Positions 18,737 through 27,993 of a DNA stretch of 64,000 nt are shown here, in pieces; position 1 is the first letter of the stretch, and each line of letters begins with the position of its first letter. Origin of the DNA: Laspinema palackyanum D2a. GTDB lineage: Bacteria > Cyanobacteriota > Cyanobacteriia > Cyanobacteriales > Laspinemataceae. The stretch is taken from NCBI GenBank assembly GCA_025370845.1, contig JAMXFF010000011.1, forward strand, positions 1-64,000. Reading direction: 5' to 3'. Position numbers and translations under genes: made by a program. The notes beneath the pieces are model-generated. The model did no database searches and was not told where the DNA came from. It was given only the letters and a program-made list of their open reading frames with translations.

Positions 18737-20977
18737 ATGCCTGAACCCTCTCACCCTGCCCACCCTTCCATGTCCATCAATCATTCCCTGATGTATTCCG
18801 CTGCCCTGGAACGGGCAATTGACCCCAATCCACCCATCGTTTCCCCGGAAACATCCCTCGAAGAAGTCCTCGCCTTGATGAGTCATGTTAGAAGTAGCTG
18901 TCCCTTACCTTCCCTCACTGACTCCATTCAAACCAATATCTGGGATTCCGTGAGGGCGAGTTGTGTCCTAGTCCTAGACGGAGCACCCACGGTTTCTGAA
19001 CAACTGGATGCGATTCGAGATACCGGAAAACTCCCCGATCGCCAAGACCGAATTCTTGCTAGTAAAGTGGGGATTTTTACCGAACGGGATATCGTCAAAA
19101 TGACCGCTGCTGGAGTTAACTTAAAAACCGTCAAAGTCTCCAGTGTCATGACTGCCCCTGTGGTAACCCTCACCGAATCCCAATCCCATGATATTTTTAC
19201 CATCTTGTCTGTTTTTAGACAACATCAAATTCGCCACCTTCCCCTGATTGACCATCAGGGCTATATCTTAGGAATTCTCACCCCAGAAACCATTCGACAA
19301 GCTCTCCAACCTGTGCGTCTTTTAACTCAGTTACGAGAAGTTAAAGACATCATGAGTCCGAATGTGATTCAAGCTCCCCTGAACGCTTCTGTGCTTGAAT
19401 TAGCTAAATTAATGGCCGATCGCCGAGTGAGTTGCGTCGTCATTTGTCAGGATGCTCCCGAGACTCAGACAACCTATCCCCCAGCCAAAATTCCCGTGGG
19501 AATTGTCACAGAACGAGATTTAGTCCAATTTCAAGCCCTGCAACTGGACTTAGGGAAAATGCAAGCCAAAGATGTCATGAGTTCCCCTTTATTTTCCCTT
19601 AGTCCCCAGGATTCGGTGTGGTTTGCCCATGAAGAAATGCAGCGCCGACGAGTACGCCGTTTGGTAGTTTCTAGTGCTGAAGGATATCTCTTGGGGCTAG
19701 TTTCCCAAACCAGTTTATTGCAAGCCTTACATCCCACAGAAATGTATGGGGCGATTGAAACCTTACAGGAAGTTGTCGAAAATCGCACCAAAGAATTACA
19801 AAAAGCAAACGAGCAATTACAACGGGAAATTGAGGAGCGCAAACGGGCTGAAATTGCCCTGCAAAAAGCCCATGATAATTTACAAAAGTTGGTAGAAGAA
19901 CGGACAGCAGAACTTCGAGCAACCAATGCTAAACTGGAACAAGATATCCGCGATCGCCAGCGAGTTGAAGCCGCCTTGCGCGAGTCAGAAGCCCAGTTGC
20001 GACAGCAAGCCCACGAATTAGAATCTGCCATGCGATCGCTACAACAAACCCAATTCCAACTCATCCAATCGGAAAAAATGTCCAGTTTAGGACAATTAGT
20101 CGCCGGGGTTGCCCACGAAATTAACAACCCTGTGAACTTTATTTATGGGAACCTTTCCCATGCGACCCAGTATATTCAGGACCTCTTAGAACTGATTGAT
20201 TTGTATCAAACCCATTTCAATCAAAATGTTCCTGAAATTGAGAATAAAATCGAAGATATCGATTTAGATTTTTTAGTCAGTGACCTACCCAAAATGATTG
20301 CTTCCATGCAGATTGGAGCCGATCGCATCCGGTCAATTGTCTTATCCTTACGCAACTTTTCTCGCCTGGATGAAGCCGATCGCAAGCGGGTGGATATTCA
20401 CGAAGGACTCGATAGTACCCTGTTGATTTTACAACATCGACTCAAAGGCCATGCGGGACGGAGAGAAATTGTCATCGTCAAAGAGTATGGAAATTTGCCC
20501 AAAGTGGATTGCTATGTTGGTCCACTCAACCAAGTATTTATGAATATTATCACCAACGCGATCGATGCGCTAGAGATGGGACATAGTAACAACGAGCGAT
20601 CGAATGGTAAAGCGCTGTCGAAGTCTCCCTTGTCCTCCATCCCTGCCACATCCCCCACCATCCGGATTCGCACCCAAGTGGACGAAGGCGATCGCATTAC
20701 CATCTCCATTGCAGATAATGGTCCAGGCATGACCGAAACCGTCCGTCGTCGCTTATTTGAACCCTTTTTTACCACCAAACCCGTCGGCAGTGCTACCGGG
20801 TTAGGATTATCCATTAGTTATCAAATAGTCGTCGAAAAACATAAAGGACAATTGCATTGTTCTTCAACCCCCGGATATGGCACCGAATTTAGGATTGAAA
20901 TTCCCCCTTTTCAACCCCATTATGAACCGCCCCTATTTGATGCCCCTAGCCAGAACCTACCATACCACGACTCCTAA
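18737..20977 (+). CDS. Sensor histidine kinase with tandem CBS domains
   Basis: 746 aa. Residues ~25-330 hold four CBS motifs in two pairs (VGIFTERDIVKMTAAG, LPLIDHQGYILGILTPE, VGIVTERDLVQFQALQ, LVVSSAEGYLLGLVSQ), which normally bind adenine nucleotides. A long coiled coil (~340-445, ELQKANEQLQREIEERKRAE) leads to the kinase core: phospho-acceptor H460 (GVAHEINNPVNF), N box NQVFMNIITNAIDALE, G1 IADNGPGM and G2 GSATGLGLSISY. No membrane segment is present, so it is cytosolic and could read energy state. No response regulator is adjacent, so the partner is elsewhere. The ATG at 18737 is accepted; ATG 18770 is a possible alternative. Confidence 0.92.
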   Translation: MPEPSHPAHPSMSINHSLMYSAALERAIDPNPPIVSPETSLEEVLALMSHVRSSCPLPSLTDSIQTNIWDSVRASCVLVLDGAPTVSEQLDAIRDTGKLPDRQDRILASKVGIFTERDIVKMTAAGVNLKTVKVSSVMTAPVVTLTESQSHDIFTILSVFRQHQIRHLPLIDHQGYILGILTPETIRQALQPVRLLTQLREVKDIMSPNVIQAPLNASVLELAKLMADRRVSCVVICQDAPETQTTYPPAKIPVGIVTERDLVQFQALQLDLGKMQAKDVMSSPLFSLSPQDSVWFAHEEMQRRRVRRLVVSSAEGYLLGLVSQTSLLQALHPTEMYGAIETLQEVVENRTKELQKANEQLQREIEERKRAEIALQKAHDNLQKLVEERTAELRATNAKLEQDIRDRQRVEAALRESEAQLRQQAHELESAMRSLQQTQFQLIQSEKMSSLGQLVAGVAHEINNPVNFIYGNLSHATQYIQDLLELIDLYQTHFNQNVPEIENKIEDIDLDFLVSDLPKMIASMQIGADRIRSIVLSLRNFSRLDEADRKRVDIHEGLDSTLLILQHRLKGHAGRREIVIVKEYGNLPKVDCYVGPLNQVFMNIITNAIDALEMGHSNNERSNGKALSKSPLSSIPATSPTIRIRTQVDEGDRITISIADNGPGMTETVRRRLFEPFFTTKPVGSATGLGLSISYQIVVEKHKGQLHCSSTPGYGTEFRIEIPPFQPHYEPPLFDAPSQNLPYHDS

Positions 20978-21149
20978 CTGCTAAGACGGCAACTGCTTAA
21001 CCCTTCAAATTTCCAGAGAATGGGTCGATGATACCCAGACAACCCATGATATAATAAAGGGTTTTGAATTGTTTTTAAGCCCAGCCGACTGAATCAGTCA
21101 ATTGTCCTCAAAATTAAATCATTTTAATCCTTGAATCAGCAATGATAAG

Positions 21150-21297
21150 ATATAAAACTTATTAGAAAATGCCTGAACCTAACGGTTCCATGTCGGCATT
21201 CAAGCGGGAGTTGAGGAAAGGAGGCGACTGCCTCCCCAACCGACGCAGTGCCAGACGAGAGTAACCAAAACTAACGCGCCAAAATAGGGGAACATTC
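21150..21297 (+). promoter_or_regulatory. Structured leader of serS
   Basis: Two stems lie in the ~130 nt before the GTG start. One is AATGCC (21168-21173) with GGCATT (21195-21200), containing inner GAACC/GGTTC (21175-21179, 21184-21188). The other is GGAGGC-GACT-GCCTCC (21220-21235). An AT-rich promoter-like TATAAAA is just upstream. No known riboswitch is recognised. Confidence 0.4.
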
Positions 21298-22581
21298 GTG
21301 CTCGATATCAAGCAAATCCGGGAAAATCCACAAACCATTCAAGAACGCCTGAATCGGCGAGGGGAAGGCTATGATTTACAGCCGATATTAGACTTAGATC
21401 GCACCGGGCGAGAATTAGAGACCCAGCGATCGCAACTTCAAGCCCGCAGTAACGAAATCGGCAAGCTGATCGGTCAACAGATGAAATCCGGCAGCAAACC
21501 CGATGACCCCGCCATTCAAACCTTAAAAGAAGAAGGCAACCAACTCAAAGCGCAACTCAGCGAACTCGAACCCCGAGAAAGAGAACTCAAAGCCGAACTC
21601 GACAACCTCCTCTTAAACCTCCCCAACCTCCCCAGCGAATCCACCCCAGTGGGTAAAAGCGAAACCGAAAACGTCGAAGTGCGGCGCTGGGGTGACGAAT
21701 ATCTACCCAAACATGACCAAATTCGCCCCCACTGGGAAATTGGCGAACAGATGGGGATTATCGACTTTGAACGGGGGGTAAAAATCGCCCAAAGTCGATT
21801 TATCAGCCTAATCGGGGCCGGTGCAGCCTTAGAACGAGCCCTCATTAGCTTTATGCTCGATCGCCACATTCGCCACGGTTATGTAGAAGTGATGCCGCCG
21901 GTTTTAATCAATAGCACCTCCCTCCGTGGGACCGGTCAACTTCCGAAATTTTCGGAAGAGAGCTTTCAATGTAGTGAGGATGACCTCTGGCTGGCCCCCA
22001 CCGCCGAAGTACCAGTGACCAATCTCTATCGCGATGATATTCTGCCATCGGAAAACTTACCGATTTATCACTGTGCCTATACCCCTTGTTTTCGCCGGGA
22101 AGCGGGGGCTTATGGCAAAGATACCCGAGGATTGATTCGACTCCATCAGTTTAATAAGGTGGAACTGGTCAAAATCGTGGCCCCAGAGACCTCCGAGGAT
22201 GAACATCAAGCCCTTGTGCAGGATGCTGAAGCGATTCTGCAAGCGTTGCAACTGCCGTATCGGGTATTGGAACTGTGCACCGGAGATATGGGCTTTGGGG
22301 CGCAAAAGTGCTACGACTTAGAAGTCTGGTTACCCTCTTCTGGCAAGTATCGGGAGATTTCTAGCTGTTCTAATTGTGGAGATTTCCAAGCTAGACGCGC
22401 TGCGATTCGATTCAAAGAAGCGGGGAAAAAGGGGACTCAATTTGTCCATACCCTGAATGGATCCGGCTTGGCTGTGGGGCGGACAATGGCAGCGATTTTA
22501 GAAAACTATCAGGATCCAGATGGTACAGTTCGGATTCCCGAAGTGCTGCAACCCTATCTCGGAGGTAAAACCGTCTTGTAA
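21298..22581 (+). CDS. serS: Seryl-tRNA synthetase
   Basis: 427 aa from a GTG start with GGGGAA just upstream. The N-terminal coiled-coil arm (~25-110, [20 protein letters not shown]...KAELDNLL) grips the tRNA-Ser variable arm. Class II motifs follow: [15 protein letters not shown] (serine-binding loop), motif 2 [51 protein letters not shown], and motif 3 [18 protein letters not shown]. Length and motifs are complete for a bacterial enzyme. It loads serine on tRNA-Ser and tRNA-Sec. It is monocistronic and followed by a MITE-like repeat. Confidence 0.98.
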   Translation: MLDIKQIRENPQTIQERLNRRGEGYDLQPILDLDRTGRELETQRSQLQARSNEIGKLIGQQMKSGSKPDDPAIQTLKEEGNQLKAQLSELEPRERELKAELDNLLLNLPNLPSESTPVGKSETENVEVRRWGDEYLPKHDQIRPHWEIGEQMGIIDFERGVKIAQSRFISLIGAGAALERALISFMLDRHIRHGYVEVMPPVLINSTSLRGTGQLPKFSEESFQCSEDDLWLAPTAEVPVTNLYRDDILPSENLPIYHCAYTPCFRREAGAYGKDTRGLIRLHQFNKVELVKIVAPETSEDEHQALVQDAEAILQALQLPYRVLELCTGDMGFGAQKCYDLEVWLPSSGKYREISSCSNCGDFQARRAAIRFKEAGKKGTQFVHTLNGSGLAVGRTMAAILENYQDPDGTVRIPEVLQPYLGGKTVL

Positions 22582-22598
22582 GGGCAGATTGAGAATTT

Positions 22599-22765
22599 GT
22601 TCGTAGTAACGACTTCAGTCGTTGCTTTTGTGTCATGGCGATCGCCATGACACTTATCCTTCGGGGATTAAGCTCCTGTTTGGGGACTGGGGCGATCGCC
22701 TTCAAAAGGGCGTGACTTGGCATCTGCCAAGTCACGCGGCAACGACTGAAGTCGTTACTACGAAC
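22599..22765. mobile_element. MITE-like element A with perfect 27-bp terminal inverted repeats
   Basis: Left end 22599-22625 (GTTCGTAGTAACGACTTCAG...) is the exact reverse complement of 22739-22765. Inside are two further perfect hairpins: GTGTCATGGCGATCGCCATGACAC (near 22629-22653) and GCGTGACTTGGCA..TGCCAAGTCACGC (near 22709-22738). There is no ORF, so it cannot move by itself. A second copy, inverted, lies at 32087-32279, and a right-hand fragment at 22800-22886. Confidence 0.75.
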
Positions 22766-22799
22766 ATGAATCCAATTTTCCCCATCTTCCCCATTACTT

Positions 22800-22886
22800 C
22801 TTTGGGGACTGGCGCGATCGCCTCCAAAAGGGCGTGACTTGGCAGATGCCAAGTCACGCGGTAACGACTGAAGTCGTTACTACGAA
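22800..22886. mobile_element. Truncated copy of the MITE-like element
   Basis: This repeats the right half of element A: TTTGGGGACTGG, a HIP1 site, AAAAGGGCGTGACTTGGC, a hairpin, then AACGACTGAAGTCGTTACTACGAAC. The left terminal repeat is absent. Poly-CCCCATC runs follow up to about 22940. Confidence 0.7.
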
Positions 22887-23092
22887 CATGAACCCCATCC
22901 TCCCCATCTCGATGGCGGTCTCCCCCATCCTCCCCATCCCCAGAAACCGACGGGGCAGCCTAAAATAACAATAAGTCAGGACTTACGCATAATCTCCAGT
23001 CGGACTGAGGGACTGCGTAAGTCCGAACAATGAGTGAAGACGGGTTCATTGAGCCAGTCTGTGATAATAACGGAGTTTAATTGGGGTTTGTA

Positions 23093-24181
23093 ATGTCAGT
23101 ATTGGCAGCGATCGCGGTTCTGGCGATGCTTATTTTTGTCCACGAACTGGGACACTTTATGGCAGCCCGATTACAGGGCATTCACGTTAATCGTTTCTCA
23201 ATCGGATTTGGGCCCATTTTATGGAAATACCAAGGCCCAGAAACCGAATATGCTATACGCGGGATTCCTTTGGGGGGCTATGTCGGCTTTCCCGATGATG
23301 ATCCCGAGAGCGAAATTCCTCCCGATGACCCGAATTTGCTCCGCAATCGCCCAATCCTGGACCGGGCGATCGTAATTAGTGCCGGAGTCATCGCGAACCT
23401 GATCTTTGCCTATCTGCTGTTAGTCGGACAGGTGGCAACGGTTGGGGTGCAGGACTTTGACTATCAACCGGGGGTAAAAATTGCCCAAGTGATGTCCGAG
23501 GAGACTGCCGCTCATCGAGCGGGGATTCAGGCTGAAGATATTATATTGCAAGCCGATGGAGAGGAATTAGGCGCTTCTGCACAAGCGGTTCGCTCTCTGA
23601 TGGAGATTATCCAAACCCATCCTGAGCAAGTTCTGGAACTCCAGGTGCAGCGGCAGGATGAAACCTTTAGAGTGCCGATTTCCCCGGAACGCGATGAAAG
23701 CGGGAAGGGCATTATTGGCGTACAATTGGCTCCTCACGGGACCCTGATTCGTCACCGCGCCGACAGTATTCCGGCAGCGTTTGGGGAAGGTGCCGTTGAG
23801 TTTCAACGGATTACGGTGTTGACGGTGCAAGGATTTGGACAGTTAATTCGCAATTTCCGAGAAACGGCGGATCAAGTGTCGGGTCCGGTGGCAATTGTGG
23901 CGATCGGGGCGAATATTGCCAAGTCTGATGCGGGAAATCTGTTCCGATTTGCGGCGTTAATTAGCATTAACCTAGCGATTATTAACATTTTGCCACTTCC
24001 GGCCCTCGATGGCGGGCAGTTGGCATTTTTGTTAATTGAAGGTTTGCGCGGTAAACCGTTGCCGACTCATATTCAAGATGGGGTGATGCAAACCGGGTTA
24101 ATGTTGCTGTTGGGGTTAGGGATTTTCCTGATTGTTCGGGATACAGCCAATTTAGGTTGGGTCCAACAGTTATTTCAATAA
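23093..24181 (+). CDS. Site-2 protease, RseP/MmpA-type M50 zinc metalloprotease
   Basis: 362 aa from ATG 23093 (an in-frame TTG at 23081 would add four residues). H17-E-x-x-H21 (VHELGHFMAA) in the first membrane helix holds the zinc. NRFSIGFGP and GGYVGFPDDDPES follow, a PDZ domain occupies ~120-200 (AGIQAEDIILQADGEEL), and the third ligand motif is LPLPALDGGQL near 310. A last helix ends the protein. This is the usual cyanobacterial RseP-family length. It would cut membrane-bound regulators such as anti-sigma factors within the bilayer. It is followed by nth after 62 bp on the same strand. Confidence 0.93.
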   Translation: MSVLAAIAVLAMLIFVHELGHFMAARLQGIHVNRFSIGFGPILWKYQGPETEYAIRGIPLGGYVGFPDDDPESEIPPDDPNLLRNRPILDRAIVISAGVIANLIFAYLLLVGQVATVGVQDFDYQPGVKIAQVMSEETAAHRAGIQAEDIILQADGEELGASAQAVRSLMEIIQTHPEQVLELQVQRQDETFRVPISPERDESGKGIIGVQLAPHGTLIRHRADSIPAAFGEGAVEFQRITVLTVQGFGQLIRNFRETADQVSGPVAIVAIGANIAKSDAGNLFRFAALISINLAIINILPLPALDGGQLAFLLIEGLRGKPLPTHIQDGVMQTGLMLLLGLGIFLIVRDTANLGWVQQLFQ

Positions 24182-24243
24182 AGGTAATGAAGGATGAACG
24201 GCAATCATGGCGTCATCCTTCATTGGTTCGGCAATTTTTTACT

Positions 24244-24921
24244 ATGAATATTACTCGGAAGTGGGCGGCGACGAAGCAACGGGCGATCGAGATTTTAATT
24301 CGTCTGAAGCGATTGTATCCGGAGGCGGATTGTACGCTGAATTATGAGACGCCGGTGCAGTTATTGGTGGCGACGATTTTATCGGCACAATGTACCGATG
24401 AGCGGGTGAATCAGGTGACTCCGGAGTTGTTTCGACGGTTTCCGGATGCTCAGGCGATCGCCCATGCGGAGATTGAGGAGTTGGAACAGTTAATTCGTTC
24501 CACAGGGTTTTATCGGAATAAGGCGAAAAATATTCAAGGCGCTTGTCGGGCGATCGTTGAAAAACACAATCATCAAGTGCCAAAGCGGATGGAATTGCTG
24601 GTGGAATTGCCTGGAGTTGCCCGAAAAACCGCCAATGTTGTCCTAGCAAATGCCTACGGGATTAATCAAGGGGTGACGGTGGATACCCATGTGAAGCGCT
24701 TATCCAATCGGTTAGGATTGACGGAAAATAGTGACCCGGTGAAGATAGAACGGGATTTAATTCGCCTACTTCCCCAGGAAGATTGGGAAAATTGGTCGAT
24801 TCGGTTGATTTATCATGGACGAGCAGTTTGTACCGCTAAAAAACCCGCTTGCGATCGCTGTGAGTTAGCGGATTTATGTCCAGCAGCCGATGTTAGTCTG
24901 CTTCCTAATGTATTGGGATAG
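24244..24921 (+). CDS. nth: Endonuclease III
   Basis: 225 aa. It has the helix-hairpin-helix ELPGVARKTANVVLANAYG with catalytic K128, the catalytic D147 in TVDTHVKRLSNRLG, and the four-cysteine iron-sulfur motif C-x6-C-x2-C-x5-C at the C terminus (CTAKKPACDRCELADLC). It is a DNA glycosylase/AP lyase that removes oxidised pyrimidines in base excision repair. The ATG at 24244 fits the E. coli start; the frame is open further upstream into the rseP end but that would add unrelated sequence. It is probably co-transcribed with the upstream protease gene. Confidence 0.97.
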   Translation: MNITRKWAATKQRAIEILIRLKRLYPEADCTLNYETPVQLLVATILSAQCTDERVNQVTPELFRRFPDAQAIAHAEIEELEQLIRSTGFYRNKAKNIQGACRAIVEKHNHQVPKRMELLVELPGVARKTANVVLANAYGINQGVTVDTHVKRLSNRLGLTENSDPVKIERDLIRLLPQEDWENWSIRLIYHGRAVCTAKKPACDRCELADLCPAADVSLLPNVLG

Positions 24922-24969
24922 TTCTCTCTAGCATTAAGACTCCTGGATGCCTGATTATTTTGGGTAAAG

Positions 24970-25145
24970 AAACGACTAAAGTCGTTACTACGAACAAAGA
25001 AAAAATTTTCTCCTGTTTGTAGTAACGACTTCAGTCGTTTCCGGATTCTTTGTCAGGACGTTAAAGGAAGAAACGACTAAAGTCGTTACTACGAACCAAG
25101 ACCCCTGTTGTTCCTGTTTGTAGTAACGACTTCAGTCGTTTCCGG
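24970..25145. repeat. Alternating inverted AACGACT repeats, two ~101-bp units
   Basis: Four copies of the family alternate in orientation: right-type 24970-24995, left-type 25015-25040, right-type 25071-25096 and left-type 25116-25142. Each copy has the core AACGACTNNAGTCGTT plus ACTAC(G/A)AAC or its complement. The unit with TTTCCGGATTCTTTGTC is duplicated. Confidence 0.85.
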
Positions 25146-25195
25146 ATTCTTTGTCAAAACTGTAATGGATGCCCTGTAATTCACATAAAATCCCA

Positions 25196-25591
25196 TCAAA
25201 TTGAACCTTGTTTCAAGGATGGTAAATGGTGATGGGGGTCATAAACCGTTCCGTCTGGCATGATTGCGCCAGTTAAATCGGCATCCCTCAAATCAGCTCC
25301 GGTTAAATTGGCTCCGGTTAAATTGGCCCCACTTAAATTGGCTTCACAAAGCTTTGATTCCGATAAATTCGCTCCTTGCAAATCGGCTCCTTGCAAATCG
25401 GCTCCGGATAAATTAGTGCCAATCAAATTTGCTCTTTTCAAATTGGCTCCCGTAAAGACAACCCCTTTGAGGATGGCATTGGCAAAATTGGAGTTGTATT
25501 TGGGGTGTTCAGACTTGTCCGATGGATTAACTGGAAATCTGGGAAGAGCTGAGGTACAAATTCCTTCTCGTTGAGTTCCGGCAGCTTTCAT
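25196..25591 (-). CDS. Pentapeptide-repeat protein
   Basis: 131 aa. About thirteen A(N/D)LxG/x pentapeptides run from ~40 to ~110 (GANLKRANLIGTNLSGADLQGADLQ..., GANLTGANLTGADL), enough for three turns of the right-handed quadrilateral beta helix. The N-terminal 35 residues (KAAGTQREGICTSALPRFP) are not repetitive and no signal peptide is clear. The tail is MPDGTVYDPHHHLPSLKQG; the MPDGT motif caps many cyanobacterial members. Role unknown; the fold is a protein-interaction scaffold. Confidence 0.85.
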   Translation of the reverse strand: MKAAGTQREGICTSALPRFPVNPSDKSEHPKYNSNFANAILKGVVFTGANLKRANLIGTNLSGADLQGADLQGANLSESKLCEANLSGANLTGANLTGADLRDADLTGAIMPDGTVYDPHHHLPSLKQGSI

Positions 25592-25684
25592 AAATTTAAT
25601 CTTTATTAATTTAATTGAAGTCGGTTTTCAACAGTCTCTCATATTAGATTGGGGTGAGTCCGCAGCCTGAGTCCGATGGGGTTT

Positions 25685-26128
25685 TCACCCTGGGGTGGAA
25701 AAAGGGGAGTTCGCGATCGCCCGTTTGTGGGTTGAAGGGTCCCGCTGGATTCGAGAAGCCGCGATCGCCACGGTGGATCCAGAAAGGGGTTCACTCCAGT
25801 TGGAACCGATCGTCCGGTGATGGGAATTCCACCGAGTCACCACTGGATCCCATCTTGGGCAAGACTCGCGGGTTGGCTCAAGTGGATCCCGCGCAGAGGC
25901 ATCGGGTAAGGGATATTCAGGCTGGGGGTAAGGGACTTTGACGACCCGCAACAGCCGCTCGGTTACGGTATGCTCTGAAAAAGAGTAACTGGGTTCAGGA
26001 TACGGAACCTGGACCATCCGACGGAGTTTCCATGTGGCCCCTACGCCCTGGGTAGACTGGTCCTCGTTACGGATTTCCGTAGGTGGAGGAAGAAATTTAT
26101 CAAAAATTTGAAAATTATATGATTTCAT
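25685..26128 (-). CDS. Possible small protein with duplicated V-VPYP motif
   Basis: 147 aa from ATG 26128, which has GGAGAG 8 nt upstream. The first 80 residues contain an internal repeat: RRMVQVPYPEPSYSFSEHTV and RVVKVPYPQPEYPLPDASA. The N terminus (MKSYNFQIFDKFLPPPTEIR) is not a signal peptide. The last third (RWNSHHRTIGSNWSEPL..., AIAASRIQRD) has the look of translated intergenic DNA with HIP1 sites, so the coding region may really be shorter. No family is recognised. It might be a secreted or structural Pro/Tyr-rich peptide, or not a gene. Confidence 0.4.
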   Translation of the reverse strand: MKSYNFQIFDKFLPPPTEIRNEDQSTQGVGATWKLRRMVQVPYPEPSYSFSEHTVTERLLRVVKVPYPQPEYPLPDASARDPLEPTRESCPRWDPVVTRWNSHHRTIGSNWSEPLSGSTVAIAASRIQRDPSTHKRAIANSPFSTPG

Positions 26129-26426
26129 CTTGCAACTCTCCACCAATTAGAGTTACAGTAGATACGGGTACATTAGAATAGTGGTTTTGCGGTTTGGGGC
26201 ACGTTTGTGTCCCAACCTTTTCTTTTGTAGGGGGGCTAGGGGTCAAGGTTAGAGGCTCCATAGATTTAACCCAAAAGATTTTAGAGGTTTTGCTTGAATT
26301 GTGGACTTCCGGTGGCCCGGTCCCTGGATAGGAGTTCATCTCAGGGTTCGTTTTTATTCGACTGTTGGGAACAGCTCCCGGGTACACTGGGAATAGGGTC
26401 GGTATGAAAACGTCCAGAATGGGGTT

Positions 26427-26660
26427 TTGAATAGTGGTTTGGACCTTGCTGGGTCCTCAACGGGTCTTGAATAGTGGTTTGGACCTTGCTGGGTCCTCAA
26501 CGGGTCTTGAATAGTGGTTTGGACCTTGCTGGGTCCTCAACAGGTCTTGAATAGTGGTTTGGACCTTGCTGGGTCCTCAACGGGTCTTGAATAGTGGGTT
26601 GGACCTTGCTGGGTCCTCAACGGGTCTTGAATAGTGGGTTGGACCTTGGAGGTCCTGCCG
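26427..26660. repeat. 40-bp minisatellite, six copies
   Basis: Units start at 26427, 26467, 26507, 26547, 26587 and 26627 (last one partial), each TTGAATAGTGG(T/G)TTGGACC... with an inner GGACC-TTGCTG-GGTCC hairpin and an AACGGGTC end. Copies differ at only one or two positions, so expansion is recent. The period is not a multiple of three and there are no spacers, so it is neither coding nor CRISPR. The surrounding gap 26129-27084 has no supported gene; degenerate AACGACT repeat copies sit near 27010 and 27043. Confidence 0.9.
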
Positions 26661-27084
26661 GAATTAGCCAATGTGATTGTGGATACTCCTTGACTCGCCG
26701 ACCAGGTGTGAATTCAGGGAAGGAAGTTTTAAAGTGGGTATCGAGGCTGCGGAGCCTCGCTACCCATTGCCCTCAACCGTTGCTTATCCTTAGTATTGTC
26801 GATGGATGTTTGCGATCGCGTTTGCAAACTGTTCAACTTGTGTATAACTTTGAAAAATTTTGTTTGACTTGGAAAAAATATTCTGATTCTCCCCAATCTC
26901 ATGGAGTTGGGACCACCCTAAAGGGTCCAAATTAGGGGCCAGGAAGGGGCAACCGGCACCTAGAGATGAGCCCTTTAACCCCGGTGGGATGTGGACAGCC
27001 TCAAGATAGGAAACGACTAAAGTCGTGACGTTGAACTGGGGAGAACGACGGAAGTCGTTACTACAAACAGTGGGGATTGCGGGT

Positions 27085-27993
27085 TTAGGCTGGATATTGG
27101 ATAGAGAGTACCCGGTTGAGGAGGGTGCAGAACTCACTCAGGAAGGTGACTTCGGCGGGGTCCCACGATCGCCCCTGGGAATGATAGACCGTGAGGACCC
27201 CTTGCCATTCTTCCCCTGGGGGAAAGGGGACGAGGAGGGCCGCTTTGATATTCAGCGCCGTAAAATAGCCGATCGCCTCTTCATCGACTGCGGTTTGTAG
27301 ATCCGCAAAGACAACTGCCTCTCCCGATCGCAACCGCTGGTAAAACCCCGTCTGTTGTAAGGAAGATTTCGTTGCTGAGATGACTTCACTTGCCACAGAG
27401 TCCATGAGACAGGTTCCCTGGCGATCGCATAGGGCCACCTGATCAACCCCTAACAAACCCCTTAACTGAGAAAGGGACCCGTTGAGAATTTCCTCCTGGG
27501 GTAAACACTGGGTCAGACTCGCTGCCAGATAGCGAAAAAGTCGTTCCCTCAGACTCACCTGATCCAATACCTGAGAGACTTGCGTCACTTGTTGTAGAGA
27601 TTGAGACGCCTGCAATAACCGACTCACCCGCTGACGCAAGACGGCCCAATGTAGCGGTTTTGTAACATAATCCGTGGCCCCCGCTTCAAAGGCGCGATCG
27701 ACGGAATCTGCATCGTCAAGGACTGTAATCATCAAAACCGGAGTATGCTCCCCTCCAGGCAGATGGCGTAACTGATGGCAACAGGTGAACCCATCCATCA
27801 CTGGCATCACTGCATCCAGCAGGACCATATCCGGTTGCAATCGTTTAAATTCAGCCAAACATTGCTCACCATTTTTAGCATCAGCTACGGTATATCCTTC
27901 TTCTTCCATTGCTAGACGCAGGAGCGATCGCATGGAGCGATCGTCATCGGCCAGCAAAATTAACGGGGAATTATCTTCACCAGTAGGAGTCAT
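27085..27993 (-). CDS. Response regulator with C-terminal GAF domain
   Basis: 302 aa. The receiver domain (~10-125) has the acidic pair ADDD (15-18), phospho-acceptor D60 ([13 protein letters not shown]) and K in [11 protein letters not shown] short coiled coil ([20 protein letters not shown]) joins it to a GAF domain (~150-300: [20 protein letters not shown]...[10 protein letters not shown]...[27 protein letters not shown]...EVTFLSEFC). There is no DNA-binding or enzymatic output, so it probably signals by protein contact or binds a small ligand or bilin; no bilin-attachment Cys is obvious. Its start overlaps the stop of the large kinase by four bases, so the two are translationally coupled. 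Confidence 0.9.
   Translation of the reverse strand: MTPTGEDNSPLILLADDDRSMRSLLRLAMEEEGYTVADAKNGEQCLAEFKRLQPDMVLLDAVMPVMDGFTCCHQLRHLPGGEHTPVLMITVLDDADSVDRAFEAGATDYVTKPLHWAVLRQRVSRLLQASQSLQQVTQVSQVLDQVSLRERLFRYLAASLTQCLPQEEILNGSLSQLRGLLGVDQVALCDRQGTCLMDSVASEVISATKSSLQQTGFYQRLRSGEAVVFADLQTAVDEEAIGYFTALNIKAALLVPFPPGEEWQGVLTVYHSQGRSWDPAEVTFLSEFCTLLNRVLSIQYPA

Noticed and set aside
19531-20127. Long minus-strand ORF of 198 aa
   Set aside because: Antisense shadow of the CBS kinase coiled coil; Ser/Cys-rich composition typical of such shadows.
21168-21297. T-box riboswitch before serS
   Set aside because: No T-box consensus or specifier-loop layout is visible, and cyanobacteria are not known to use T-boxes.
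25654-25941. Plus-strand ORF of 95 aa
   Set aside because: No Shine-Dalgarno and opposite to the somewhat better minus-strand candidate.
26427-26660. CRISPR array
   Set aside because: The 40-bp units are directly adjacent with no unique spacers, and no cas gene is in the window.
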